From the NCBI GenBank assembly GCA_026120035.1, contig JALRME010000012.1, forward strand, positions 124,001-188,000: 64,000 nucleotides of DNA, read 5' to 3'. The notes under the pieces were generated by a model that ran no database searches, had not been told where the DNA came from, and saw only the letters and a program-made list of their open reading frames with translations. Made by a program: the position numbers and the translations under genes. This DNA is from Coleophoma eucalyptorum (Eukaryota; Ascomycota; Leotiomycetes; Helotiales; Dermateaceae). Positions 21,227 to 31,740 of this stretch are shown here, one piece after another. Every line of letters begins with the position of its first letter. The stretch's first letter is position 1.

Positions 21227-22869
21227 ATGATACTGAGAAATGTTGCTGTACGGCATGGTATGTTAGCTAGTGGCAAGATACCAATGATGAGCTAACAGAT
21301 CTTTCAAAGGCCGTAGAGCTCTTGCCGCGCCACTTCGAAGGTCGTGTATCCGCAGTCTTTCGAGCGAAATCGATGCCATCCAGCAGTCCATAAAGAGCGA
21401 ACTTACGGAAGTCGGTTCAATTGAGGCAAATGTCAATCAATTAAAAGCTACAGGCAATTTTATACCTCCTTTAGCAGGCACCAAACAATACGATGAGGGT
21501 GTTGCGCGCGATTATTACTTGCAGAAAAGCATCAAGAAACATACCGCGAAGCTTGGGTCCGTCATCACACCTCATTACGAGCCATATCATGTTTTGCAAC
21601 ATCCACCAGCTCCAAAGGATGTGACTCTTGAGCTATTGATGGCCTCGCAAGCACATTTGGGACATGCGACAAGTCTGTGGAACCCTGCTAATCAGAGGTA
21701 TATCTACGGTATTCGACAAGGTATTCATATTATTTCTCTCGAAACGACTGCTGCACATCTGCGGCGTGCAGCAAAGGTCGTTGAGGGTGTTGCATACCAC
21801 GGTGGTCTCATTCTATTTGTCGGTACTAGACCAGGGCAAGATGAAGCAGTCATCCAAGCTTCAGAAATGGCCCGAGGTTGCCATCTTTTCGAACGATGGA
21901 TTCCAGGCTCGATCACAAATGGAGATCAAATTCTACCAACCCACGCCGTCAAAGCACTAGATGAGCACGACAATGAGGTTCCTGGCTTTGAGCATAAATT
22001 TGAGAAATGGAAGGCTTTAAAACCAGATCTTGTTGTTTGCTTGAATCCGCTGGAAAATTACATTCTGCTTCATGAATGTGGACTGAACAACATCCCAACA
22101 ATCGGCATTATTGATACTGATGCTGATCCAACCTGGGTGACATACCCTATTCCAGCCAACGATGACAGGTATGTCGCTATCCCTCCGCAATTATTTCTTA
22201 CTAATTATCATCGGCAGTTTACGATGCACTCAACTTATTGCAGCTGTCCTAGGAAAAGCCGGTGAACAAGGTCAAACCAAAAGACTTGAAGCAGCAAAGA
22301 CAGGTAAAATAACCTGGTTCCCACCCGATAACCTAGGAAAGCCTATAACAGCAGATGACATCAAGAGAGAGCGGCAAGAGAGGTTAAAGCAGAGAGAAGA
22401 GGAGGACCTTAGAGAATATAAGCGAGAACTCGAAGCCAACAAGGTTGATCCAGAGGACACATTTCTCAAGCAATATGCACCGGAGCCTGACCACTTCGAG
22501 CTTGACGAAGACGACGAGCCGCTTGAGCTTGACGACTCCGTGGAAGAATTCGTGGACGAACATCAAGAGCCTGGAGATGGAGGAGAGGGATGGGCTGGCG
22601 AAATGCGGCCTTTTGTCATTACTGAGAGCGATTTCAATAAGATTGATCCAAAAAACGGGCTGAAGTTGTTGGATAAACAAAACCTAGAAGACGGTTCAGA
22701 GCATTCAGTAGGAAATCCTTTCAGATTTGCGCAGGGTCTTGGCGAGACTGAGGAGGAGGAGGCAACTGTGCTGCGTCAATTGATGGGATGGGGCGCAGAC
22801 CTTGACGAGGATGAAGATTGGCAAGCATTAAAGAAGACAGAAGCCAAGGCAGCAAGTGGTAAGAAGTAG
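21227..22869 (+). CDS. MRP4: Mitochondrial small-subunit ribosomal protein uS2m (Mrp4-like)
   Basis: Three exons, 21227-21257, 21310-22168, 22218-22869, total 513 aa. The uS2 core is clear: [108 protein letters not shown]. Bacterial-type uS2 in a nuclear gene means the mitoribosome. The first exon codes a 10-residue start (MILRNVAVRH) that joins GRRALAAPLRRSC, an arginine-rich, acid-free presequence; this requires the acceptor CAAAG at 21309 rather than the CAG eight bases upstream, which would hit a stop. After the core there is a long, charged C-terminal extension of about 200 residues (Glu/Asp-rich, coiled-coil prone), longer than the bacterial protein but seen in fungal mitoribosomal S2. 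Confidence 0.9.
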
Positions 22870-23514
22870 GATTTGTATATTTGTATACATGTATATTAGA
22901 TGGGACAGCTCCTATGCATACAGTAGAAAATGTAAGATTTGATGCTATTTCGCCTTCCTGGTCACTACAAACCTTGAGAAAATCGATGATATTCCCGGAT
23001 TCACTCCGATCCGATCCAGCTCCCAAAAACAACAGAGTTTTTGTTTGAACTTCAGCGCCAATGGTGAAGCCCTGGAAGCAAACCCAAAGCTCTAGGACAA
23101 ACTTAGTGATTGAGGCAAGGGTTTCTTCATGGCTATATATGCTTGAGTGGCTGGTATTTGTCTACTCAATAGATCAGTTAATCAGTCATTTTCCAAAATT
23201 ACAACGCCTAACTTCGTTGTCAGGTAGTGCTAAACCAAGCTATTCAGAGCAAGAGACCTAACAGGAGCAGTATCTTATAGTCACCTGATTCAGATTTTCC
23301 GGTGACCGATGACAACCAAGACCACAAAACGCGTACGCGAGAAACTTTTAGAAGTTGGATAGCAGAAAGAGGTAAGGCAGTAGTCGAAGGCATCAAACTC
23401 CCCCAACTTGTTGAACCCTTCTCAGAGTTTCGATCAAGGCTTCTGAAATACTTGCGACCCGGAGCGTCTTTCGAAACAGCCCTACTTCTTCCTCAGAAAG
23501 AACGCCTTGCCATC
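22870..23514. other. Intergenic region
   Basis: About 640 bp between the uS2m and CCT7 genes. The frame of CCT7 stays open back to about 23302, but no ATG lies in that stretch, so it is read as 5' leader. Nothing else is supported. Confidence 0.5.
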
Positions 23515-25342
23515 ATGTCGTTCGGAGGCCAAACCCCCACGATCATTGTGCTCAAAGAAGGTTAGGAACTTCATGGTGGACCTATAGCTATTTAACTAAC
23601 TTATTTATCATAGGCACGGATTCGTCGCAAGGCAAAGGGCAAATCGTTTCAAACATTAATGCTTGTTTAGCTGTGCAGGCGACCATTAGAAGTACCTTGG
23701 GCCCTTACGGAGGTGATTTATTGCTTGTGGATGAGAATGGCAGACAGACAATTACAAATGATGGGGCTACGGTCATGAAGGTTGGCAGAAATATCCGCTC
23801 ATCTGGCGCATCGATACTGATAGCCCCATAGCTTCTCGACATTGTACACCCAGCAGCACGAATCCTTACAGATATTGCGAGATCACAGGACGCCGAGGTT
23901 GGAGATGGTACGACATCCGTTGTTGTACTTGCTGGAGAGATTTTGAAGGAGGTTAAGGAGCATGTTGAGCAAGGTGTCAGCTCACAGACAATCATCAAGG
24001 GTCTCCGAAGAGCTTCAACTATGGCTGTCAACAAGATCAAGGAGATTGCCATCAACACAAGCGAGGGCAACCAACGGGACACATTACTCAAGCTTGCGGG
24101 CACTGCCATGAGCAGTAAGCTGATCAAGAGAAATACTGGATTCTTCACAAATAGTAAGCCTATGACTCCCATCTTTTTTTGAGACTTTGCTAATATGGCC
24201 CAGTGGTTGTCGACGCAGTCCTATCGCTCGACCAGGACGACCTGAACGAGAAGCTCATTGGAGTCAAGAAGATTCCTGGTGGCTCCCTCACAGACTCCTT
24301 ATTCATCAACGGAGTAGCGTTCAAGAAGACTTTCTCATACGCCGGATTCGAACAACAGCCCAAATCTTTCAAGAATCCAAAGATTGTCTGCTTAAATGTG
24401 GAGCTTGAGTTGAAGAGTGAGAAGGATAACGCAGAGGTCAGGGTCGAGCAAGTTTCGGAATACCAGGCCATTGTCGATGCGGAATGGCAAATTATCTACA
24501 ATAAGATGGAAGCGCTTTACAAGACTGGAGCTAAGGTTGTTCTCAGCAAGCTTCCTATTGGAGATTTGGCGACACAATACTTTGCAGACCGAGATATCTT
24601 CTGCGCTGGGCGTGTCTCATCAGATGATCTCGAGCGAATCATTCAAGCAACAGGAGGATCCATTCAATCCACATGCTCAGATATCCACCCTGAACATCTT
24701 GGAACTTGTGGCAGCTTTGAAGAGAAGCAGATCGGTGGCGAGCGGTTCAACTTCTTTGAGGATTGCCCTGCTTCTAAGACTTGCACACTTGTTCTTCGGG
24801 GAGGTGCGGAGCAATTTATTGCTGAAGTGGAGCGTTCTTTACACGATGCCATCATGATTGTTAAGCGTGCTATCAAGAACAAGACTATTGTTGCAGGAGG
24901 AGGAGCTACTGAGATGGAAGTTTCTGCATATCTTCATAGATACGCCGACAGAAATGTTCCTCACAAGCAACAGGCAATTATCAAGTCCTTTGCTAAGGCA
25001 CTTGAGGTCATTCCCCGCCAGCTTTGCGACAATGCAGGCTTTGACGCCACTGACATCCTGAACAAGCTCCGTGTTGAGCACCGAAAAGGAAATGTATGGG
25101 CTGGTGTTGATTTCGTACATGAGGGCATCGCAGACAACATGGAGGCTTTTGTCTGGGAGCCAGCTCTTGTCAAGGTTAATGCCATCCAGGCTGCTACTGA
25201 GGCCAGTTGTTTGATTCTGAGTGTTGATGAGACTATAAAGAACGAGGAGAGCCAGGCACCACAAGCTCCTCAGAGAGGGCTGCCGCCGGGAGCTGCTCAG
25301 AGAGCTCTGAGAGGTAGGGGAAGAGGTATGCCAAGAAGGTAG
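23515..25342 (+). CDS. CCT7: Chaperonin TRiC/CCT subunit eta
   Basis: Four exons, 23515-23560, 23614-23780, 23832-24153, 24204-25342, total 557 aa, the normal length for a CCT subunit. It folds actin, tubulin and WD-repeat proteins as one of eight subunits of the cytosolic chaperonin ring. Visible family marks: start [18 protein letters not shown], group II chaperonin ATP-binding motifs ([50 protein letters not shown]), the apical-domain segment [23 protein letters not shown], and the equatorial motif [13 protein letters not shown] followed by [14 protein letters not shown]. The C-terminus is Gly/Arg-rich ([10 protein letters not shown]). The eta identity rests on the N-terminus and the GERFNFF segment. 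WD-repeat proteins of the window such as Sro7 are the kind of client it serves. Confidence 0.96.
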
Positions 25343-25850
25343 ACGACGGGTTAGAGGGTAAATCTGTGTATAATATTGCCAGAAAAAGCATGGATGGAAT
25401 GAATGAGAATCAAAAGTCGGCCTCTTACCGTGAACACCCTGGCCCATACCCAATCTACTCTAACGCGACCATCATCATAATCATAATAATAATACGCTTG
25501 TCACCTGATTACGGAGCGGAATATTATATGCTCCTTGGCAGGGCAGGGCAGGATATAGAATCCACGACAACGAATTTTTCAGAACTGGCCCCCTACTCAC
25601 AACAGAACCCCTATCCTCTTCGCTTCGCTCCGCTCTGCCTTGGAATCGGCATACGGCTTTTCTCGAGGACACTTGAACTTGAGTGCACAACCAATATCTG
25701 GGACTGAGTCCAGGTCTTGCCAACGCAACCGCGTAAAGACACCAAGAACACACCCCACTTCTGTATGTTCTTGGTCTCCTATAAACTCTCATCTTGATCA
25801 GAACTCTGACAAGGTGCACTAGATCCCTCAGACATTGCTGTTGTGTGAAG
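25343..25850. other. Intergenic region with AT-rich trinucleotide tract
   Basis: About 500 bp between CCT7 and the SPT10-like gene. At 25470-25495 there is an ATC/ATA trinucleotide tract. The stretch before 25851 is A/C-rich with CTC clusters, as expected for a promoter/leader. No gene is visible. Confidence 0.5.
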
Positions 25851-27674
25851 ATGCCTGCTATGCTCGATGATCCGGATAGTCCGACCATTTGGCGGACTCA
25901 AGGTGCAAAGCCTCTCCCGGACCCCCATGACCCAAACCCATCTCTTCCAGCCGACGTTCTTCCAAGACAGGTGACTCTCCGTGACAGAGTGACTGTAGCA
26001 ACAATTGTGTAAGTAAATATATGTTATTACTGAACATCGTGGTTGACTGTCTGACCCAAAAGGCCCTTTCCCTCGGCTCACCAGGTACCTCCCTCCTTGT
26101 TGGCGTATCTAAGCGATCAGTTCAACAAGGAGATTGAAGGCGGTGACACCTATCCTATGCTTGAGGGCATGCCAGTTGAAAAATTTGGCAAATACTGGTT
26201 TCAGAACTTCGCTGCTATCATGCTCATGGGCAACATCACTTCCGCCGATGAAGTGGTTGAAGGCAAGGATTGGGCCACCGAATGTCTAGGTAGCTTCTAC
26301 ATCAAGCCTAATTACCCTGGCCGAAGCAGCCACATCTGCAATGCAGGTTTTCTTGTGACCGATGCTGCTCGAAACAAAGGTGTAGGACGCTTGATGGGGG
26401 AAGCCTACCTAGACTATGCTCCAAAACTGGGCTACAGCTACTCAGTCTTCAACCTGGTATATGAGACCAATGTTGCCTCATGTCGAATTTGGGATGCACT
26501 CGGGTTCAAAAGAATTGGTAAAGTGAAGGGATGCGGCAATCTCAAGTCATATCCCGGGCAGCTTATTGATGCCATTATCTACGGCCGAGATCTCGGCAAA
26601 GATGATGGAGAGGAATTTGTGAGTGAAGAGCGCTTCGATAAGATTAAATTCTACCTCCGTACCGGCAAGTACCCAGCGGGAGCTGATCGCGCCGAGAAAA
26701 GCAGACTTCGAAGCGCAGCGACGCACTATAAGCTGATACCTATATCCCCGAACCCGGATGGTGCTGACGATGACGATGGGAGTGGAGAAAAGCTGATGCT
26801 CAAGGATAAAGAGGTGATTAGCGATCCCAAACGGCAATACGAGATTGCCAGACAGACACATGTTCATAGTCACGGCGGCATCAATAAGACGACGGCCATC
26901 ATCGCGGAGCGCTTTCATTGGGTTAGAATCAAGGAGACTGTCAGTCTTGTAATTAAAAATTGTGCAGAATGCAAAGAAGTCGGGAAGTCCACCGGCACCG
27001 GGCAAGCACAAGCACAACCTCTTCAAACCCAGCCTCAAGCCACTGCACTATCTATCTCAGGTCACCATAAGAACGACAATGTACTTATGAGCAACACTTC
27101 TCCCACGTTCTCGCCAGAAACACCTTTGTCCCAGCACCAGCTTGTTGAGGAAGATTCATATCCGCATCACGGTCAACAATCCGTATCTCCGCAAGTGCTG
27201 AACCGTACACTTCCACATTCTTCAGAGCCCCAGCATCATCTCACACATCCATCACCCATGCATCACTCTCACCACTCACATCATACAGCCCATCACCACC
27301 AGCAACAGCATCAGTTACAACATCAACAACTCCGTGATCATTATATGCCATTAGACCCACAGATCATGGAAGACGTTCATCTGCCTCATCACATCGTCAA
27401 CTATAGCCATCATCAAGTGCACGTCGCAAGTCCACCTAGCCACGAAGACCATTATGAAGCTGCACAGGATGGTGATGCGGGGTATGGTTTAGGCATGCTG
27501 GCTGAGCATGCAAGCCATGAAAATGACGATCGCGACTTGGATATGCTTATTGATCAGGATGACGAAGATGAGGAGGCGTCCGAAATTGTCCAACTGGACG
27601 GTGGAATGGGTGAGGGAGTGAGAGAAAAAGACCATGCGTGGGAGACCGGGGGTAGAGGGTTCGGCGCTGGCTAG
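25851..27674 (+). CDS. SPT10: Spt10-like GNAT acetyltransferase with integrase-type H2C2 zinc finger
   Basis: Two exons, 25851-26008 and 26063-27674, 589 aa. A GNAT fold occupies about residues 65-230: ECLGSFYIKPNYPGRSSHICNAGFLV, then the acetyl-CoA loop DAARNKGVGRLMGEAYLDYA and YETNVASCRIWDALGFKRIGK. A zinc-binding module of the retroviral-integrase HHCC type follows at about 317-358: HVHSHGGINKTTAIIAERFHW then KNCAECKEV. In budding yeast Spt10 this module recognises upstream activating sequences of histone genes and the GNAT domain supports histone transcription. The C-terminal 230 residues are Gln/His/Pro-rich with dense HH and HQ runs (about 27200-27440) and an acidic end. The domain order makes Spt10 the best assignment; a domesticated integrase zinc finger is established for that family. 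Catalytic activity cannot be judged from sequence. Confidence 0.87.
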
Positions 27675-28059
27675 CCGTGGCATAGAGGTTATTTAAAGGT
27701 TTCTAGGTATAGCTTTGGTTGCTTGCGGGTGCTTGGAGTTAGGCGTAGATAGGGGTTCACCTCAAAGTATCATACGAACTGCTGGCGTTTTCCTATATGT
27801 AGCATATAATGCGATCTGTTTAGCAAACCCATCTGCAAGTATGGAGGGGAGTACTGCATTGAGTAACATAAATTACAAGGAGACTGTAATGACTGAAAAC
27901 ACTACTTCAGTGATTGAAATATTTCCACATAATGAGAATACTTCAGGGACTTGGACTATTGGTGACTTGGCCTAGTAGCGTTGTTTTCAATATTTTTTTT
28001 TCTCCTTTTCAATTAAATAATTAAGTTTAAGTCGTGAGCGAGTCGGAGGTACTAAGTGG
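27675..28059. other. Convergent 3' intergenic region
   Basis: 385 bp between the tail-to-tail SPT10-like and CorA-like genes. It is AT-rich at 27980-28030 with a run of nine T. No coding signal. Confidence 0.5.
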
Positions 28060-31000
28060 TCATACAACATTCTCACGCTCCGTATCCAGCCTCCTCCTAC
28101 CCAGCAATCGGCCCACCAATCCCAAGTCCTTTGACTGGCTAACCGCATTATCACGAGACTCCATCTGCTTTTGCGAACCCTCCTTTTTAGCTTCCTGAGT
28201 GGGGGTACTCAAATCCACACTCCGCCCTCGCCTCACAGCCGTCCTTGGCTCAATCTCAACCGTGCTCGCGCGACTCATCCTGGCCATCTGACTCTTCCTA
28301 GCCGCCAAAGCCTCTAACTGGCTCATACTTCGCTCTCTCTGTTCCAGCTTCTGTTCCATACTGTCATTTCCCCAAGCGCCATCCCCCTCATCGTCGCTAT
28401 CCTCCTCTTCCTTGGGAACCGGAGTCCTCGTGACCCAGGAAACGAGAACGTGCCACTTCCCAACCCAAAAGCGCATGCCCAATGTCGTATTAAGAGAGCC
28501 AATGAGTAGGAAGAACGGAATGCAGACTGTCGCCATGGTTATCCCGAAATGTTCAAAGCGGTGCTCCGTTGGCATATTCGTCATTCCAAAGACGGACTAG
28601 AATAAGCGCGTTAGTCAAAGCATAAGGAAGAGATAACCAAGTTGCTGGTTTTCAAAAATGAATGCAGAGGGAAGAGGGTAGCTTACGGTTACGAACGTGA
28701 GTGGGAGAAAAAAGATAGAGACCTTCAAAGCGTTAGCCTACTGTCTCAGTAAATAGGGTGAATGATCTTACCAGAGTCAGCAATTTGATGTTATGTCCTT
28801 GTTGAATCGTTATACTAGTCATCTCGACACTTTTCCTCGACTCCAAGACACTGGTCCCACTAAAGAGCTGGTCTCGCAGAGTTCTGATTTCTTTCCGGCG
28901 CTCATTGTTTTCCTCGGCAATATCCTTCAACTTCTCTATCTCACGGTCGAACTCCTTCTTCAAGAACCCCATCTTCTTTTTCCAGTACAAGTTTCGAGGG
29001 CTATTCTCTGGCATCAGTGGCCAGAGCGTTTTATGCTCACCGGACCAGAATTGGTCGTTGAAGGTATCTTCGTACGAATCGACGATGGATTTAATATTGT
29101 TATTCATTATGCCAAGGGTTTGGTATGCCCAGAAGTAACGCCTTGAATATGTGAATGATTTGTCTTCAAAGAGAAGCTTATCTCGAAGCTTGCTGTTAAA
29201 CATGAAATTGGCCTTTTTCTGGTCAGCGCTCCGGTTTTCTCACAAGTTGTGTTTTCCTTCTATTTGGCAACGAGATCGCGCGGATATAAAAAAAACAATG
29301 TAATGATGGGAGTAACTCACTGGTGGAGTAACCAGCTTCGTGATTTTTTCATAAATCTCCTCAAATCTCTTCTGACAATCCCGAAACTCTGCAAGCAAGG
29401 TATACAAGAACGCTTCAGGGCCATTGACGTAATGCTTGCTAGAATCATGGACGTTCATACTGTGCTTAAGATCTGGGTAGCATTGAATATTCAGAACCTG
29501 CCAAGGTGCCCAAGTATCGTACAGATGTCCATACACCGTTTTCTTTTTACGTCGAGAAACGTTTTTCAATTTCCGAACCGGCGGTCCAGAGAGCGAGAGT
29601 GCTACGATCGAGGAACAGCGGGAGATTGGAATGTGTGACGGTGATGAAGCATGTTTACTTTTATCCGAAATTTGCCATGGCATTGCTTCACAGCCTGGAC
29701 CAAGTATGGTGAAGTATTCAAAGTTGAAAAGGAACGTTCTCTGCCGCCTGTGGTCTTCATGAAAGGCTCGAGTTGATCCCATATATGCCTATAGACCACT
29801 TAGTACTCCAGCCATCACATTAATATCATTAGACATACACAAGAGGCTCCTTTATCGCTGTCGTGTACTAGGTGACTCAATACTTCGTCCATATCAAAAC
29901 ATTCATTCATCGTAAGGTGGAGAGCTCCAAAGACGATCGGACTTGGCTCTCGAATGATCCTATTTTGTTGTTAATCTCAGCACGCAAGAAAATTCTCTTG
30001 ATCAAAAGGCTAAACACCACGAAGCGAAAGCACGATCCGGCCCAAAGAAAGAGCGTGAGTGGCCAGAAAGATGCGATTTATCTCCCCTCTATAAGAAACT
30101 ACAGCTATGCTCTCCTGCTTGATCATTTCTTAACATGTGAAATACTGGATCACTGAACCCAGCGCTGTGGCGAGTTGTTTCAAGGTTTTATTAATCAGAC
30201 CTTAAGCATGAACAAATGGCAAGGAATAGCACGATGCTTGGACGGGTTCTTGGTTGACGGAGAATTGCAGAATACGAAATAAAGAGCTTACGTTATTCGA
30301 CCAACAGCCATCCTCTCTTTCGTGGAGTCAGAATTAATGTCCTAATCCGAAGATCAGCTCAGCTTCACATCCCCTCTCTCCAGTGAAAGACTCGGCTTAT
30401 ACAGTAGAACGATGGTGCTCACCCTGATAACTTGCCAGATAGCATCGTGGATAGTCTTAGTCCCTTTCTTCACAACCTCATGCCTGCTCAACGGGGCACC
30501 ATCGGGGCCGACATCAAAGACACTATAATGACTACCAACACCAAGTTCAAACCCAGTTTCAAAGACTCTTACAATGTCAGGGTTCGTCAGAGAGCCATCG
30601 ACAACAACGCTCTCCAGAAGTTTCTGGCCCTCTTCGTTGAATTTATGAGTCTTCAGATGATGCCGCAGGTCTTCACGGTCCCATGACTTGGCTGGCAAGG
30701 GTTCTTGGACATACAAATCCTCGTCATCATCGCTGGAGTCCGAGTCTTCGCCCGTGACAACAGAAGACCGAAAAGTTGAAGATTTCACAAGGTCAGGCGA
30801 GAGGAGCAGAGACGAAGATCTTTCGGAACTGGGGTCCGTATCCGTGGTGTCCAAAGTTGAGCGACGAAGACGTCTCAAATTAGGGATTTCAATCGTGGGC
30901 GAGCCAGCTTCGGGGATAGTGGTTATTCCCGAGCCATTGTTGGCACTGCTGCTGTTGTGTTGACGATTACTGAGCAGTGCTTCATGCACGAGTCTGAAAG

Positions 31001-31082
31001 TTTCAAGGTATGCCTGATGCTGTTGATCGAGCCGTCTTAGCAACTCGTCGGTACTGACATTGTTATTAGCCGCTACCATCAT
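28060..31082 (-). CDS. CorA-like Mg2+ transporter family protein
   Basis: Seven exons: 31082-30423, 30341-30292, 29959-29839, 29788-29321, 29212-28772, 28722-28687, 28596-28060, total 770 aa; all junctions keep frame. Residues 1-150 are low-complexity Ser/Asp. The middle is the large cytosolic domain of fungal CorA-like proteins, with HIPISRCSSIVALSLSGPP, the HYVNGPEAFLYTLLAEF segment and a long helix ending LRDQLFSGTSVLESRKSV. Two membrane helices close together lie at about 575-598 (VSIFFLPLTFVTSVFGMTNM) and 608-632 (FGITMATVCIPFFLLIGSL), then a basic/Ser tail. The signature GMN is changed to GMTN (G596-N599). CorA/Alr/Mnr2 proteins form pentameric Mg2+ channels; with the altered motif, ion specificity is uncertain. 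Intron 2 (30291-29960) is 332 nt, far longer than its neighbours. Confidence 0.88.
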
Positions 31083-31740
31083 AGACTATTGGCAGGAAGA
31101 GCACCGAGAGTGATTCGCGAGCAAAGAATCGAGGAAAACAAACAGGTCGATTTTCAGCCGTAGCGGGGATAGCGGCGTCTTTAATCTGACCTCAATACTG
31201 CTCCTACTCGGCGACTTTGTTGCCTAGCTCCCGCCCCGCTGCGACTCTGCGGATGCGTGTGCGAGAGAATGCTATAGGCAATTGCCTGTTCGAGCAAAGG
31301 ATGCTTGGCGGATTGTAGATTACGGTGCGTAAAACCGTTAACGGTGCAATTTGGGTCCTAGGTTTGTGATCCATGGTGCTGGGATGCACGTTGTTGGACC
31401 GGGTACGCTGCTGACAGCGGTGAGAATCCAACAAAGTCTTTTGTCAATGGGTCGCTAAACCTGGGGGGGCCGCAATTGCGTGAGCTGCTACCGCACAGAA
31501 GTGGGTTCCTGGTTATCGCTCATCCATTCTTGAGAATGAATGGAAATGTGGCTACAGTACTTCTTATTCGAAGCGGGTAGTGTCAAATGGTATGGATGTT
31601 CCGATTTTCAAGTATCAAGTATGATGATGTATTCTTGTAGAATTAGAGCATGTCTCACGTAGCGCAGATCCCAAACCCATCATCAAAGTTCAGCCATGAA
31701 CGCCATTGCAATACACTTCCATTGAGCCCCAGGGGTATCC
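31083..31740. other. Intergenic region upstream of the CorA-like gene
   Basis: About 660 bp between two minus-strand genes. It should carry the CorA-like promoter and the SRO7 terminator. A GGGGGGG run occurs at about 31463-31469. No coding signal. Confidence 0.5.

Noticed and set aside
23302..23514. N-terminal extension of CCT7
   Set aside because: The frame is open but has no ATG; the family start MSFGGQTP at 23515 is clear.
29872..30156. 94-codon plus-strand frame
   Set aside because: It overlaps exon 3 and intron 2 of the CorA-like gene, whose conserved exon lies on the other strand.
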